Source: Candidatus Fibrimonadaceae bacterium
Lineage (GTDB): Bacteria; Fibrobacterota; Fibrobacteria; Fibrobacterales; Fibrobacteraceae
DNA: 46,600 nucleotides
Assembly (NCBI GenBank): GCA_031281275.1
Contig: JAITFP010000058.1
Coordinates: forward strand, 1-46,600
Direction of reading: 5' to 3'
Of this stretch, positions 15,746 to 23,826 are shown in pieces. Under the pieces are notes generated by a model, which searched no databases, was not told the origin of the DNA, and saw nothing but the letters and a program-made list of their open reading frames with translations. Position 1 is the first letter of the stretch; every line of letters starts with the position of its first letter. The position numbers and the translations under genes were made by a program.

Positions 15746-17655
15746 AAACGCTTTACTTTGAATGTAATATGGGTGCGGCAGGAGATATGCTTATGGCTGC
15801 TCTGTTGGAACTGCATAGCAATCCCATCGATTTTCTGAATAGGCTGAACAGCATAGGCATTCCAAACACAAATATAAGTGCTGAACCATCTGTAAAATGC
15901 GGCATAAAAGGAACGCATATAAATGTAGCAATTAAGCATCTCCATCATCACAGCGACTATCACACTCTTGGACATTTAATAGAACATTTAAATATTTCGG
16001 AAACGGTGAAAAACAATGCGCTTGCAGTTTACAAGTCGATAGCAGAAGCGGAAAGCCAAGTTCACGGTGTACCTGTTAATCAAATTCATTTTCACGAATT
16101 AGGGGAAATGGATGCGGTTGCCGATATTGTTGGGTTTTGTATGCTCATAGAGGAACTCTCGCCAGAACTCATTTTGGCTTCTCCGGTGAATGTGGGCAGT
16201 GGGCAGATTAAATGCGCTCACGGTATTTTGCCAGTTCCAGCTCCTGCAACCACTTTAATTTTGCAAAACATTCCCATATACAGCGATGATACAAATGGCG
16301 AGTTATGCACACCGACAGGCGCGGCACTGTTAAAATACTTTGCAAAAGAATTTCGCAAAATGCCCGTGATGAAAGTTACTGGTCTTGGATATGGCATGGG
16401 GAAAAAAGATTTTGAAAAAGCAAACTGCCTAAGGGCTTATATTGGTGATACCGATAATACAAATGAAGAAGTTATAGAGCTTGTATGCAACCTAGACGAC
16501 ATAACTCCAGAAGCCCTTGCTTTTGCACAACAGCTATTGCTGGACAAAGGCGCGCTTGATGTTTATATCACACCAATTATTATGAAAAAAGGTCGTGCTG
16601 GATTTAGTTTCACCTGTATGTGCAAATTAAGTGATAGAGATAAAATGCTGCAACTTATTTTCAAACACACAACCACCCTTGGAGTTAGAGAGTATTCGAG
16701 CAACCGCCACATATTGCAAAGAGAGCAAACGGAGTTCGGTTCTGTGAGAATCAAAACATCTCAGGGATTTGGCGTTAGAAAATCTAAATTGGAATATGAA
16801 GATGTTGCGGCACTGGCAAAAAAACACGACCATTCCATTGCAGAAGCGGAAGCCCACATAAAATATGAAAAGCTAAAAAATTATTTGCAGGAATTGGGAA
16901 ACGTTGCAATCGCATTTTCGGGCGGAGTGGATTCCACTTTTTTACTGAAAACCGCCCACGATGTTTTGGGAGACCGCGTTATTGCTGTCAGCGCCCGTTC
17001 TTGTTCTTTCCCAAAACGTGAATTAGATGAGGCGGCGGCTTTTTGCAAAAAAGAAGGCATTGCTCATATAATATTCGATTCTGAAGAACTTGAAATTGAA
17101 GGTTTTTCTAAAAATCCTGCAAACCGCTGTTACCTGTGCAAGAGAGAACTTTTTACAAAAATTTTAAATATAGCAAAGGAACACAAAATTTTGCATATAG
17201 CCGAAGGCTCAAACAAAGACGATGAAGGCGACTATCGCCCCGGATTGACTGCGGTGGTAGAACTAGGAATAAAAAGCCCCTTGCGTTATGCTGAACTGAA
17301 CAAGCGAGAAATTCGCCATCTCTCCAAAGAGATGAACTTACCCACTTGGAATAAGCAGTCATTTGCCTGCTTATCTTCTCGCTTCCCCTATGGCGAAGAG
17401 ATTAACCCAGAGCGACTCGGCAAAATAGACAAAGCGGAGCAGTTTTTGTTGGACAGTGGTTTTCACCAAGTACGTGTGCGTTACCACGGCAATCTCGCTC
17501 GAATAGAAACAGATGAAGAAGGTTTTGCATTGATGTCATCGCCTGAGAAACGGGAGAAAATTTACACCACGTTAAAGGAACTTGGTTTTACATATATCGC
17601 TTTGGATTTGCTAGGTTATCGTACTGGAAGTATGAATGATACGCTGACAAATTAA
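15742..17655 (+). CDS. larC: LarC-LarE fusion: nickel insertion plus sulfur-transfer protein
   Basis: This is a 637-aa fusion. Residues 1 to about 375 are LarC: start [20 protein letters not shown], His-rich HLHHHSDYHTLGHL, FHELGEMDAVADIVG, and the C-terminal half LVCNLDDITPEALAFA. It is encoded in one frame, whereas L. plantarum larC needs a ribosomal frameshift. From about 376 on it is LarE: PP-loop SGGVDS (393-398), RCYLCK with C463 and C466, and ACLSSRFPYG with C543. C543 falls at the spacing of the sulfur-donating Cys176 of L. plantarum LarE. The extra CxxC makes this the three-cysteine kind, thought to bind an iron-sulfur cluster and recycle sulfur. No larA is in the window. Confidence 0.92.
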   Translation: MKTLYFECNMGAAGDMLMAALLELHSNPIDFLNRLNSIGIPNTNISAEPSVKCGIKGTHINVAIKHLHHHSDYHTLGHLIEHLNISETVKNNALAVYKSIAEAESQVHGVPVNQIHFHELGEMDAVADIVGFCMLIEELSPELILASPVNVGSGQIKCAHGILPVPAPATTLILQNIPIYSDDTNGELCTPTGAALLKYFAKEFRKMPVMKVTGLGYGMGKKDFEKANCLRAYIGDTDNTNEEVIELVCNLDDITPEALAFAQQLLLDKGALDVYITPIIMKKGRAGFSFTCMCKLSDRDKMLQLIFKHTTTLGVREYSSNRHILQREQTEFGSVRIKTSQGFGVRKSKLEYEDVAALAKKHDHSIAEAEAHIKYEKLKNYLQELGNVAIAFSGGVDSTFLLKTAHDVLGDRVIAVSARSCSFPKRELDEAAAFCKKEGIAHIIFDSEELEIEGFSKNPANRCYLCKRELFTKILNIAKEHKILHIAEGSNKDDEGDYRPGLTAVVELGIKSPLRYAELNKREIRHLSKEMNLPTWNKQSFACLSSRFPYGEEINPERLGKIDKAEQFLLDSGFHQVRVRYHGNLARIETDEEGFALMSSPEKREKIYTTLKELGFTYIALDLLGYRTGSMNDTLTN

Positions 17656-18359
17656 CTCCGCGTATTCTTCTTAGTCAAAGCCCTCAACACCCCAAACAAT
17701 GCAGATAATTCCGCTTGGCTTGGGTTCAGTTTTTGGAGCCATATTGAAAGGGAAGCTCTTAGCCAAGGGAGATTTTTGTATTTGTCGGTTAAATTTTCGG
17801 ATATGAAATTTTCAATGCTTTGCATTTGCTCTATGGTCGCCGGCTTTCTGTGCGTTATCGGCAGTTTGTTTCTAGGTGCCATGCCCTCTCCTAGCAAACC
17901 GGAGCGGCAAAGTTCGTAGCTCGCTACGCTAACCGCGTGGGATAAATTTATGCTCATCTGTCCGGCAACGGGTATTTCGCATTGGGCGGCACATATCTCC
18001 ACTTCTTCAAAAGAAAGTCCGCGAGATTCTCTGCCAAAAATAAGAGCCATTGTTCCAGTTTTGCCTTTGAAAAGCGGCGGCAATTCTGGGAGTGAGTAAT
18101 GAGGGACAACTGTGTCAAAAAGTCTGCGGCTAAAAGCAACAGTATAGGAGCAATCTGCTATTGCCTCTTTTAGGGTTGGGAAAAGTTTTGCATTGTCTAA
18201 AATTTCTGCGCTTGAATGGGCGGTGTCGTAGCATTTTTTCGGCAAAGGTTTGGATTTGCGAACTATGCGCAAATCGCTTAACCCATTGCTCCTCATGCTG
18301 CGTGCCACAAAGCCAACGTTATGAGGATGCTCTGGCTCTACCAAAATTATGGCAAACAT
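17652..18359 (-). CDS. trmJ: tRNA 2'-O-methyltransferase, TrmJ-like (SpoU/SPOUT family)
   Basis: This 235-aa SPOUT methyltransferase starts IILVEPEHPHNVGFVARSMR (motif 1 with the catalytic Arg) and carries LIFGRESRGLSFEEV (motif 2) and MSINLSHAVSVASYEL (motif 3, knotted SAM site). This is the arrangement of TrmJ, which methylates the ribose of nucleotide 32 in tRNA. The start overlaps the FKBP gene stop by 1 nt. The 3' end overlaps the convergent larC-larE gene by 4 nt. Confidence 0.85.
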   Translation of the reverse strand: MFAIILVEPEHPHNVGFVARSMRSNGLSDLRIVRKSKPLPKKCYDTAHSSAEILDNAKLFPTLKEAIADCSYTVAFSRRLFDTVVPHYSLPELPPLFKGKTGTMALIFGRESRGLSFEEVEICAAQCEIPVAGQMSINLSHAVSVASYELCRSGLLGEGMAPRNKLPITHRKPATIEQMQSIENFISENLTDKYKNLPWLRASLSIWLQKLNPSQAELSALFGVLRALTKKNTRS

Positions 18360-19495
18360 TATTCTACAATTTCCACGGCAAATATAAGTATAGCATCTGG
18401 CGGAATTGGACCTGCACCGCTTGAGCCATATCCAAGATTTGGGGGAATAAATAGCAAACGTTTTTCTCCCTTCTTCATTCCTGCAAGCCCCAAATCCCAG
18501 CCTCTTATCACGCGCCCCGCTCCGATTTCCAAAGATATGGGGTCGTTTCTATCTCTTGAACTGTCAAATTTTGTTCCGTCTATTAGCCAGCCTGTGTAGT
18601 GCACATTAACCACATCTCCAGCTTTCACAGGCTTGCCGCTGCCCTCTTTTTCCACAAAATATTTTAAGCCCTCTAATCCAGAAACCCATTTCACAAAATC
18701 CACATTCGGGAAAAAATCCATAGAAGACGCTAGTTCATCATCATATTCGGCAGACTCGGCTTGCACACGGAAAATAAGAGTTGAATTGGGCGGAATATTG
18801 CTCATTGCCACAGGACCATAAGCCATGCCAGACGAAATTCTGAGCCATCTCACTCCGCCTTGTTTAAGCGATTCCAAGCCTAGCTCCAAGCCTCTTACCA
18901 ATTTTCCTGTACCCAAAACCGCTTTGGCTGGTTTTCCCAAATCTTTGGAGCTACCAAAGCTGTGTCCGTTCACAAGCCATCCTGTATAGTGAAATGTCAG
19001 TTCCATTCCATTGCGAAGCTCGGTGCCGGTTCCTGCAACTTCATCAAAAATTTCAACGCCTGGTCTCAGAGTTTTCCATTTTATTGCAGAAGGTTTTAGC
19101 AAGGTATCTGGATCCAAAATTTTTTGCGCACCCACAAGCTCAACCTCAAACAGCAAATCGGAATTAGCGGGTATCGGTCCCATTTCATTGTTTCCATAAG
19201 CTAGGTTCGCTGGTATTTTCAACCTGCGAATTTCCCCCTGCTTCATCCCTTCAATCCCAATATCCCAGCCTTTAATAACCTGCCCTGCCCCAAGCACAAA
19301 TTCAAGAGGCTCGTTTCTATCGCGGGAACTGTCAAATTTTGTGCTGTCTTTTAGCCACCCTGTGTAGTGTACCTTAACAAGCTGCCTTTTTTTAACAGGC
19401 TCTCCGCTACCAGCTTTAATGGTTTTTATATCCACATTTTGAGCAAAAGAATAACCTATTGCAAAACATAAAAGAAATGTAACTATGAATTTCAT
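18359..19495 (-). CDS. Exported triple-FKBP peptidyl-prolyl isomerase
   Basis: This 378-aa protein has a signal peptide (1-18) and three FKBP domains in tandem (about 25-121, 140-233, 268-378). Domains 1 and 3 keep the core residues: VHYTGWL, KFDSSRDRN, VIKGWD or VIRGWD, and LAYG or LGYG. The middle domain is degenerate: the Asp of FDSS is Gly (FGSS) and the active-site Trp of GWD is Leu (RGLELG). It is probably an envelope foldase in which the middle domain is structural. ATG 19495 lies 8 nt from TAAATT (19509-19504), again a leaderless pattern. Coupled to trmJ downstream. Confidence 0.92.
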   Translation of the reverse strand: MKFIVTFLLCFAIGYSFAQNVDIKTIKAGSGEPVKKRQLVKVHYTGWLKDSTKFDSSRDRNEPLEFVLGAGQVIKGWDIGIEGMKQGEIRRLKIPANLAYGNNEMGPIPANSDLLFEVELVGAQKILDPDTLLKPSAIKWKTLRPGVEIFDEVAGTGTELRNGMELTFHYTGWLVNGHSFGSSKDLGKPAKAVLGTGKLVRGLELGLESLKQGGVRWLRISSGMAYGPVAMSNIPPNSTLIFRVQAESAEYDDELASSMDFFPNVDFVKWVSGLEGLKYFVEKEGSGKPVKAGDVVNVHYTGWLIDGTKFDSSRDRNDPISLEIGAGRVIRGWDLGLAGMKKGEKRLLFIPPNLGYGSSGAGPIPPDAILIFAVEIVE

Positions 19496-19531
19496 TGCTC
19501 ATGAATTTAGAAAATTTTTGGAATTATATAG

Positions 19532-20116
19532 TTAATTGAAACCTTTTGCCTTTCTGTTTTTAACAGCTTCTTTTTCATTAACATTATACTTTATTTTAAG
19601 CCTAGCCTCACGCCCATTTGCATCATTGCTGAATATGGATAAAATTTTGTTTAACCAATAAGTTGGTTTTGATTGAACTTGAAAATCCAACCCATCATAT
19701 ACTATTAAACCATCGCCAAAATAATTTATTCTGTAATTTCCATCTACAGTTATAGCAAATATTAGAGTAGCTTCTGGAAAATCCGGCTCAAAAGCAACCT
19801 TTATCCAACCCTCTCCTGTTTCCTTGCACATTCCAGCGGTTCCTTTTGTGATAAGCACGTAACTCCTCATTTTTTCAACTGTTGCTTTAACTCCTTCTCC
19901 TAATTCATTCATTTTCATAGCTTTTGTTGAAGCTTTCAATTCAACATCTCTATCTATATAATATCTAAAAGAACTATTATTCATCTCCAAACCAGAACTT
20001 TCAATATCTGTTCTTAAGTCTGTCGTTACAATCCTCGTTGAAGAAGAACATGAGACGAATGAAATAGCAAGCAAAGTTAGAGCCGCTTTCACAACGAAAA
20101 TTTTGGTTTTATCCAT
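19532..20116 (-). CDS. Lipoprotein of unknown function
   Basis: This 194-aa protein starts MDKTKIFVVKAALTLLAISF and has lipobox FVSC. ATG 20116 is preferred over the in-frame ATG at 20131 because GGAG lies 8 nt upstream. After the lipid anchor the chain looks like a beta-rich domain (YVLITKGTAGMCKETGEGWI, NYRINYFGDGLIVYDG). I do not recognise a family. It sits between the FKBP and TIR genes on the same strand, with its own TATATT candidate further upstream. The region 20117-20209 holds only AT-rich promoter-like sequence. Confidence 0.7.
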   Translation of the reverse strand: MDKTKIFVVKAALTLLAISFVSCSSSTRIVTTDLRTDIESSGLEMNNSSFRYYIDRDVELKASTKAMKMNELGEGVKATVEKMRSYVLITKGTAGMCKETGEGWIKVAFEPDFPEATLIFAITVDGNYRINYFGDGLIVYDGLDFQVQSKPTYWLNKILSIFSNDANGREARLKIKYNVNEKEAVKNRKAKGFN

Positions 20117-20209
20117 ACGATAAATCTCCATTTTGATATATTATTTTATGTTAAATATACAAATATTTGGGAATTCTGTCAAGAACTTTGTATATAATTT
20201 CCAAACTTT

Positions 20210-21139
20210 TTATTTTTTTGAAGATTTTTGCTGCGTTGGTTGTTGAGTTGTTTTTTTCGGAACGCTTTGCTGCGGTGTTTTTTTAGGGGTACTTTGAACT
20301 GTGTTTTTAGGTGGGGTGCTTTGCTGCGGTGTTTTTTTAGGAGGAGGGCTTTGAACAGCGTTTTTTTGGGCGTTCCTAGCGGCTTTAGCTTCCATATACG
20401 CTTTTACAGAATCTGCCGTACGTGCAATTTCTAATTCCTTAGCATCGTTTATTGAATCTGCCGTACGCGCAATTTCCGCCTCCATAGCCGCATTTATTGA
20501 ATCTGCTGTACGCATCAATTCCATTTCTCTTACAATTCTTATTGAATCCGCTCTTTGTACCGCCAATTTTGCTTCCCTAGCTTCTTGTTCTTTTTGCTTA
20601 AAGCTTGCATTTATTGTAAAGAATAAATAGGCAGCAGCAAGAAAAAATACCATAAAAACAAAAGATATCATCCGTTTTTTATGCCTGATTTTCCAATTAG
20701 GCTTTGAAATCAAGAAAGAGTTTTTCAGCTTTTCATAGGCGGCTTCAAAATGCTCAGGGCTTAAGTCTATGGCATTTATTCTTGTTATGTCTTTAATATC
20801 GCTGGGCAATCTTTTGGGGTAAGTAAAGTCTTCCATTTTAAGAGGGACTATATTTTTCTTTTCCTTAAGGGCACATTCTATTTCTATACGCACCCAATCG
20901 TCTTTTGGGTTGTAATCAGGCTCTGTAAAGCAATCAAAAATACCCGTATTTAGTATTATTATAAAATCCTTGCATTTTTTGATTCTTTTTTGCAACTCAT
21001 TGCCAAAATTCCCATTTTCCAAGGTGTCTAAATCAAAAGAAACGGAATAACCATCCATTTTCAAACGCTCATAAATGAGCTTGGCGGTATCGTATCCGCC
21101 TTTTCGCCTATACGAAATAAAAATCTTGAATTTTGACAT
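20210..21139 (-). CDS. Membrane-anchored TIR-domain protein with 15-aa helical repeats
   Basis: This 309-aa protein has a TIR domain (1-135, start KFKIFISYRRKGGYDTAKLI), with W82 and E86 in DDWVRIE as the likely WxxxE catalytic region of NAD-cleaving TIRs. Next come a transmembrane helix (about 156-173), a coiled coil with four 15-residue repeats built on ARTADSIN, and a Pro/Gln/Lys/Thr-rich tail made of KKTPQQS-like units. Bacterial TIR proteins often act in antiphage defence. This one has no obvious sensor beyond the coiled coil. ATG 21139 is 7 nt from TATATT (21152-21147). It is divergent to a restriction-like nuclease gene. Immunity role inferred. Confidence 0.82.
   Translation of the reverse strand: MSKFKIFISYRRKGGYDTAKLIYERLKMDGYSVSFDLDTLENGNFGNELQKRIKKCKDFIIILNTGIFDCFTEPDYNPKDDWVRIEIECALKEKKNIVPLKMEDFTYPKRLPSDIKDITRINAIDLSPEHFEAAYEKLKNSFLISKPNWKIRHKKRMISFVFMVFFLAAAYLFFTINASFKQKEQEAREAKLAVQRADSIRIVREMELMRTADSINAAMEAEIARTADSINDAKELEIARTADSVKAYMEAKAARNAQKNAVQSPPPKKTPQQSTPPKNTVQSTPKKTPQQSVPKKTTQQPTQQKSSKK
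20223..20350 (-). repeat. Short tandem repeats coding the Pro/Gln-rich tail of the TIR protein
   Basis: Units around TTTGCTGCGGTGTTTTTTTA recur with variation, coding KKTPQQS-type heptamer-like repeats. Slippage would change tail length without frame loss only in multiples of three. Confidence 0.6.
20385..20555 (-). repeat. 45-bp tandem repeats coding the TIR protein coiled coil
   Basis: The core ATTGAATCTGCCGTACG recurs at 45-bp spacing, coding four ADSI units 15 residues apart. Copies differ at several sites, so the array is old. Confidence 0.65.
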
Positions 21140-21263
21140 TGGTAGTAATATAGCAAAGTTTGCAAGAATGCTGGCGAGTGAGGCTATATTGATTGCCTAG
21201 TTAAAGAGAAAAGTTTCATTTTTCTAATTTTAGGATAGTTCGCAACTAAAAAGCGAGATAAAA

Positions 21264-22316
21264 ATGGACTTTAAAGATGATTTGAAACAACTAGGTAAAA
21301 AGGTTTGCAGTCAAAAAGAGACCGCACAAACAGAAGCAGCGACTAAAATGGCGTTTATAGTGCCTTTTATCAGGGCTTTGGGTTATGATACTTCAAACCT
21401 AGCAGAGGTTGTACCAGAATACACTTGCGATGCTGGCATTAAAAAGGGAGAAAAAATAGATTATGCCATTTTAAAAAATGGAGAGCCTATAATCTTAATT
21501 GAGTGCAAGCACTGGAAACAGAATTTGAATTTGCATGGTGGGCAGCTATTGCGATATTTCCACGTATCAAAAGCCAAATTTGCAATTTTGACAAATGGCA
21601 TAGAGTATCTTTTTTACTCTGATTTGGTAGCACCGAATAAAATGGATGAAAAGCCGTTTTTGGAAATAAATTTTGGGAGGTTGAATGATGAGGCAATAGA
21701 AGATGTCAAAAAATTCCATAAATCGTATTTTGATTTGGATATTGTTTCTACTGCTGCTCGTGATTTAAAATATAAAAGAGAGTTAAAGGCTGCAATAAAA
21801 TCTGAAATGGAAAATCCAAGTGAAAATCTTGTCAGAGTTCTTGCGAAGCAGGTTTATACAGGAGCGATAAATCAAAAATGGCTTGACTTTTTCACAGATT
21901 TGGTGAAGTGCTCATTTTCCCAGATAATAAATGAAAGAATTGAAGACCTTTTGGCACTAGCTAAGAAAAATAATGAGGAGCAGACAGGGAAAATTGCCAT
22001 AGATGTGCAAAATGAAAATAATGATAAAACTGAACAAGAGCTAAAATTAAATGAAGAAGAAATAGAGGCGTTTAAAATTGTAAAAGCGATACTAAGTAGC
22101 TATGCAGATAGGTTGCATTGCATAAACAGGTCAGATTATATTAGCATTAAATTGGATGCAAAGAAAACTATATGCCGATTGTTTTTAAAAACATCGGGAA
22201 AATATATAGATATTCCCATAGACGGCAAAAGAAACAGAGTTGAGATTGAAAATTTGAAAGATATAAATTCGCATTCAGACAATTTATTTAAAATGGTGGT
22301 AAAATATGAAAAATAG
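21264..22316 (+). CDS. Stand-alone type I restriction HsdR-N-like nuclease
   Basis: This 350-aa protein has an N-terminal PD-(D/E)XK nuclease domain of the HSDR_N_2 type. Catalytic residues are visible as D66 in KIDYAIL and E80-x-K82 in ILIECKHW. The HsdR helicase motor is absent. The C-terminal half is mainly helical, with a KTEQELKLNEEEIEAFKIVK linker and a small beta domain at the end. Such stand-alone proteins occur in defence islands. ATG 21264 has a weak GAG upstream. It is divergent to the TIR gene across 124 bp, and its stop overlaps the start of a FISUMP gene. Function inferred. Confidence 0.82.
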   Translation: MDFKDDLKQLGKKVCSQKETAQTEAATKMAFIVPFIRALGYDTSNLAEVVPEYTCDAGIKKGEKIDYAILKNGEPIILIECKHWKQNLNLHGGQLLRYFHVSKAKFAILTNGIEYLFYSDLVAPNKMDEKPFLEINFGRLNDEAIEDVKKFHKSYFDLDIVSTAARDLKYKRELKAAIKSEMENPSENLVRVLAKQVYTGAINQKWLDFFTDLVKCSFSQIINERIEDLLALAKKNNEEQTGKIAIDVQNENNDKTEQELKLNEEEIEAFKIVKAILSSYADRLHCINRSDYISIKLDAKKTICRLFLKTSGKYIDIPIDGKRNRVEIENLKDINSHSDNLFKMVVKYEK

Positions 22317-23145
22317 CAATTTTTCCAAAAAGCTAACAATAGCTCTTACTCTTTTTGTAGTGCAAGTTTTTTCTCAAAGTTCTTTCACCGACCAAAGAGA
22401 TGGCAAAAAGTATAAAGCTGTTAAAATTGGCGAACAGGTTTGGATGGCGGAAAATCTGAATTACAATGCAGAGGGTAGCAGGTGTTATGGTGAAAAAGGC
22501 TTGATGTATTTATATGTTGGAGGTAAAGGCATCAGTTTGTCTCCATCAGAAATACAAGATAACTGTGCCAAATATGGCAGATTGTATGATTGGGCTACTG
22601 CAATGAATATAGATACTGCCTATAACAATTCTGGTGATAATAGTTTAAATGTAATTCTTGGTAATGTGAAAGATAAAGATAGTGTTAGTAAAAATATTCT
22701 TTGGGGTGGCAGCGATGTAAAGCATCAAGGCATTTGTCCTGTTGGTTGGCATTTGCCAAATAGCGATGAATGGATTGTTTTGGCGAAATTTGTTGGTGAT
22801 TCTATTGCTCAGGTTGGTGGAGGTAGTGTTGTTGCTAATGTTGGAGATTTAACTTTAACTATTGCAAATAAATCGTCTAATGTTGGAATAAAATTAAAAG
22901 CAAAAAATGGATGGAATCAAAAAGGCAATGGCACAGATGATTTTGGTTTTGCTGCTCTGCCTTGTGGATATAGTAGTTCTGCTGATTATTTCTATGATTT
23001 TGGAGAGGTAGGCTATTGGTGGAGTGCCACAGAAAATAAAGCTACTAATGCTAGAAGTAGAAGATTCAAATATAATTATGATAATATAGATGTAAGTATC
23101 AATAAAAAAATTCATAAGCTCTCGGTTCGTTGCATTAAAGATTAA
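22306..23145 (+). CDS. Secreted FISUMP-domain protein
   Basis: This 279-aa protein has a signal peptide (about 1-22, LTIALTLFVVQVFSQ). It is then almost entirely FISUMP domain: FTDQRDGKKYKAVKIGEQVW, MAENLNYN, AKYGRLYDWATAM, CPVGWHLPNSDEW and terminal SVRCIKD. The domain is longer than in the 11.8-kb paralogue because of inserts (the GGKGISLSPSEIQDN region and a Val/Gly-rich loop). The start overlaps the nuclease gene by 11 nt, so the two are probably co-transcribed. A functional link between a surface protein and a nuclease is not obvious. Confidence 0.88.
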   Translation: MKNSNFSKKLTIALTLFVVQVFSQSSFTDQRDGKKYKAVKIGEQVWMAENLNYNAEGSRCYGEKGLMYLYVGGKGISLSPSEIQDNCAKYGRLYDWATAMNIDTAYNNSGDNSLNVILGNVKDKDSVSKNILWGGSDVKHQGICPVGWHLPNSDEWIVLAKFVGDSIAQVGGGSVVANVGDLTLTIANKSSNVGIKLKAKNGWNQKGNGTDDFGFAALPCGYSSSADYFYDFGEVGYWWSATENKATNARSRRFKYNYDNIDVSINKKIHKLSVRCIKD

Positions 23146-23153
23146 ACAAATAG

Positions 23154-23234
23154 CTGTATGGGTTTGGGAAGGATGTTAGCGAGGCGGAGATTGTGGCGGA
23201 GTTAATGGGGAGGCATCGGGAGTTAGTTACATAA
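23154..23234 (+). pseudogene. Short C-terminal gene remnant (possible DNA methylase/restriction protein)
   Basis: An open frame without a start encodes LYGFGKDVSEAEIVAELMGR and six more residues, ending at TAA 23232-23234. The DNA is markedly G-rich against the AT-rich surroundings. The LYGF...EAEIV pattern reminds me of C-termini of large class I DNA methyltransferases, but this is weak. It looks like the leftover 3' end of a lost gene. Confidence 0.3.
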
Positions 23235-23248
23235 GGAAAATAATTTTC

Positions 23249-23254
23249 TATATT
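23249..23254 (+). promoter_or_regulatory. -10 element (TTTTCTATATT) with strong downstream ribosome-binding site
   Basis: Extended -10 TTTTCTATATT ends at 23254. AAAGGAGGA (23276-23284) lies a few bases before ATG 23290, an example of the Shine-Dalgarno class of promoter in this window. Confidence 0.55.
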
Positions 23255-23289
23255 TATACTCAAGTTTTACTTAAAAAGGAGGATTTAAT

Positions 23290-23763
23290 ATGAAAGGCGA
23301 AACAATCAAATCGTTTAAGAAGTTCCAAAAAAACGGATCTAGCGGTAAATTACAACGCATTTATAATTCACAAGGTGAAATTTTATGTCATTGCGCTCAA
23401 TTCGGCGGTTCAGGGCATTATTTCACAACTGAAAAAGAATTGTATGCATACTGCGAAGGAAGAGGTTGGTTAACAAGAAAAGAAAATATTTATTATGCCA
23501 ATAATTGTGGAATAAATTTGAAACATAATTATTATTCCATTATCAACGAAAAAACTTTATCCTCGATAGGAAAAGCAAAATTACAATGCATTACATTCAA
23601 AGTCGACAAACAATTATCATTTGACCTTTATTGTTGTTTATATAGAGGAAAGAAGCAGTATTTTGAAACAAAAGCAGAAGTATATGCTTATTGTCAAGGC
23701 ATAAGAGGTATTAGTGCTGGTGTTAGTCCTTTTTGCAACCCCATAACACTTGAACTATTATAA
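23290..23763 (+). CDS. Unknown protein with internal duplication and cysteines
   Basis: I do not recognise this 157-aa protein. It contains two related units: LCHCAQFGGSGHYFTTEKEL followed by YAYCEGRGW (about residues 32-60), and LYCCLYRGKKQYFETKAEV followed by YAYCQGIRG (about 117-145). Each has a Cys pair, Y-F-x-T-K-x-E, and Y-A-Y-C-x-G. No signal peptide or membrane segment is present. The strong promoter and AAAGGAGGA Shine-Dalgarno suggest good expression. It stands alone between the FISUMP gene and abiH, in the defence-like region. Metal binding through the cysteines is possible. Confidence 0.75.
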   Translation: MKGETIKSFKKFQKNGSSGKLQRIYNSQGEILCHCAQFGGSGHYFTTEKELYAYCEGRGWLTRKENIYYANNCGINLKHNYYSIINEKTLSSIGKAKLQCITFKVDKQLSFDLYCCLYRGKKQYFETKAEVYAYCQGIRGISAGVSPFCNPITLELL

Positions 23764-23826
23764 ATTTTCTAATAGCTGCCACCGACCCATTCGCTATGTC
23801 ACCTGTCAAAGTGACGTTTAATCATT

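Noticed and set aside
20223-20555. CRISPR-like repeats
   Set aside because: The repeats are tandem, diverged and coding (TIR protein coiled coil and tail), with no spacers or cas genes. No other array was seen.
23764-23826. GTCAC...GTGAC inverted repeat as a terminator between convergent genes
   Set aside because: Five-base arms with an eight-base loop and no T-run; too weak to call.
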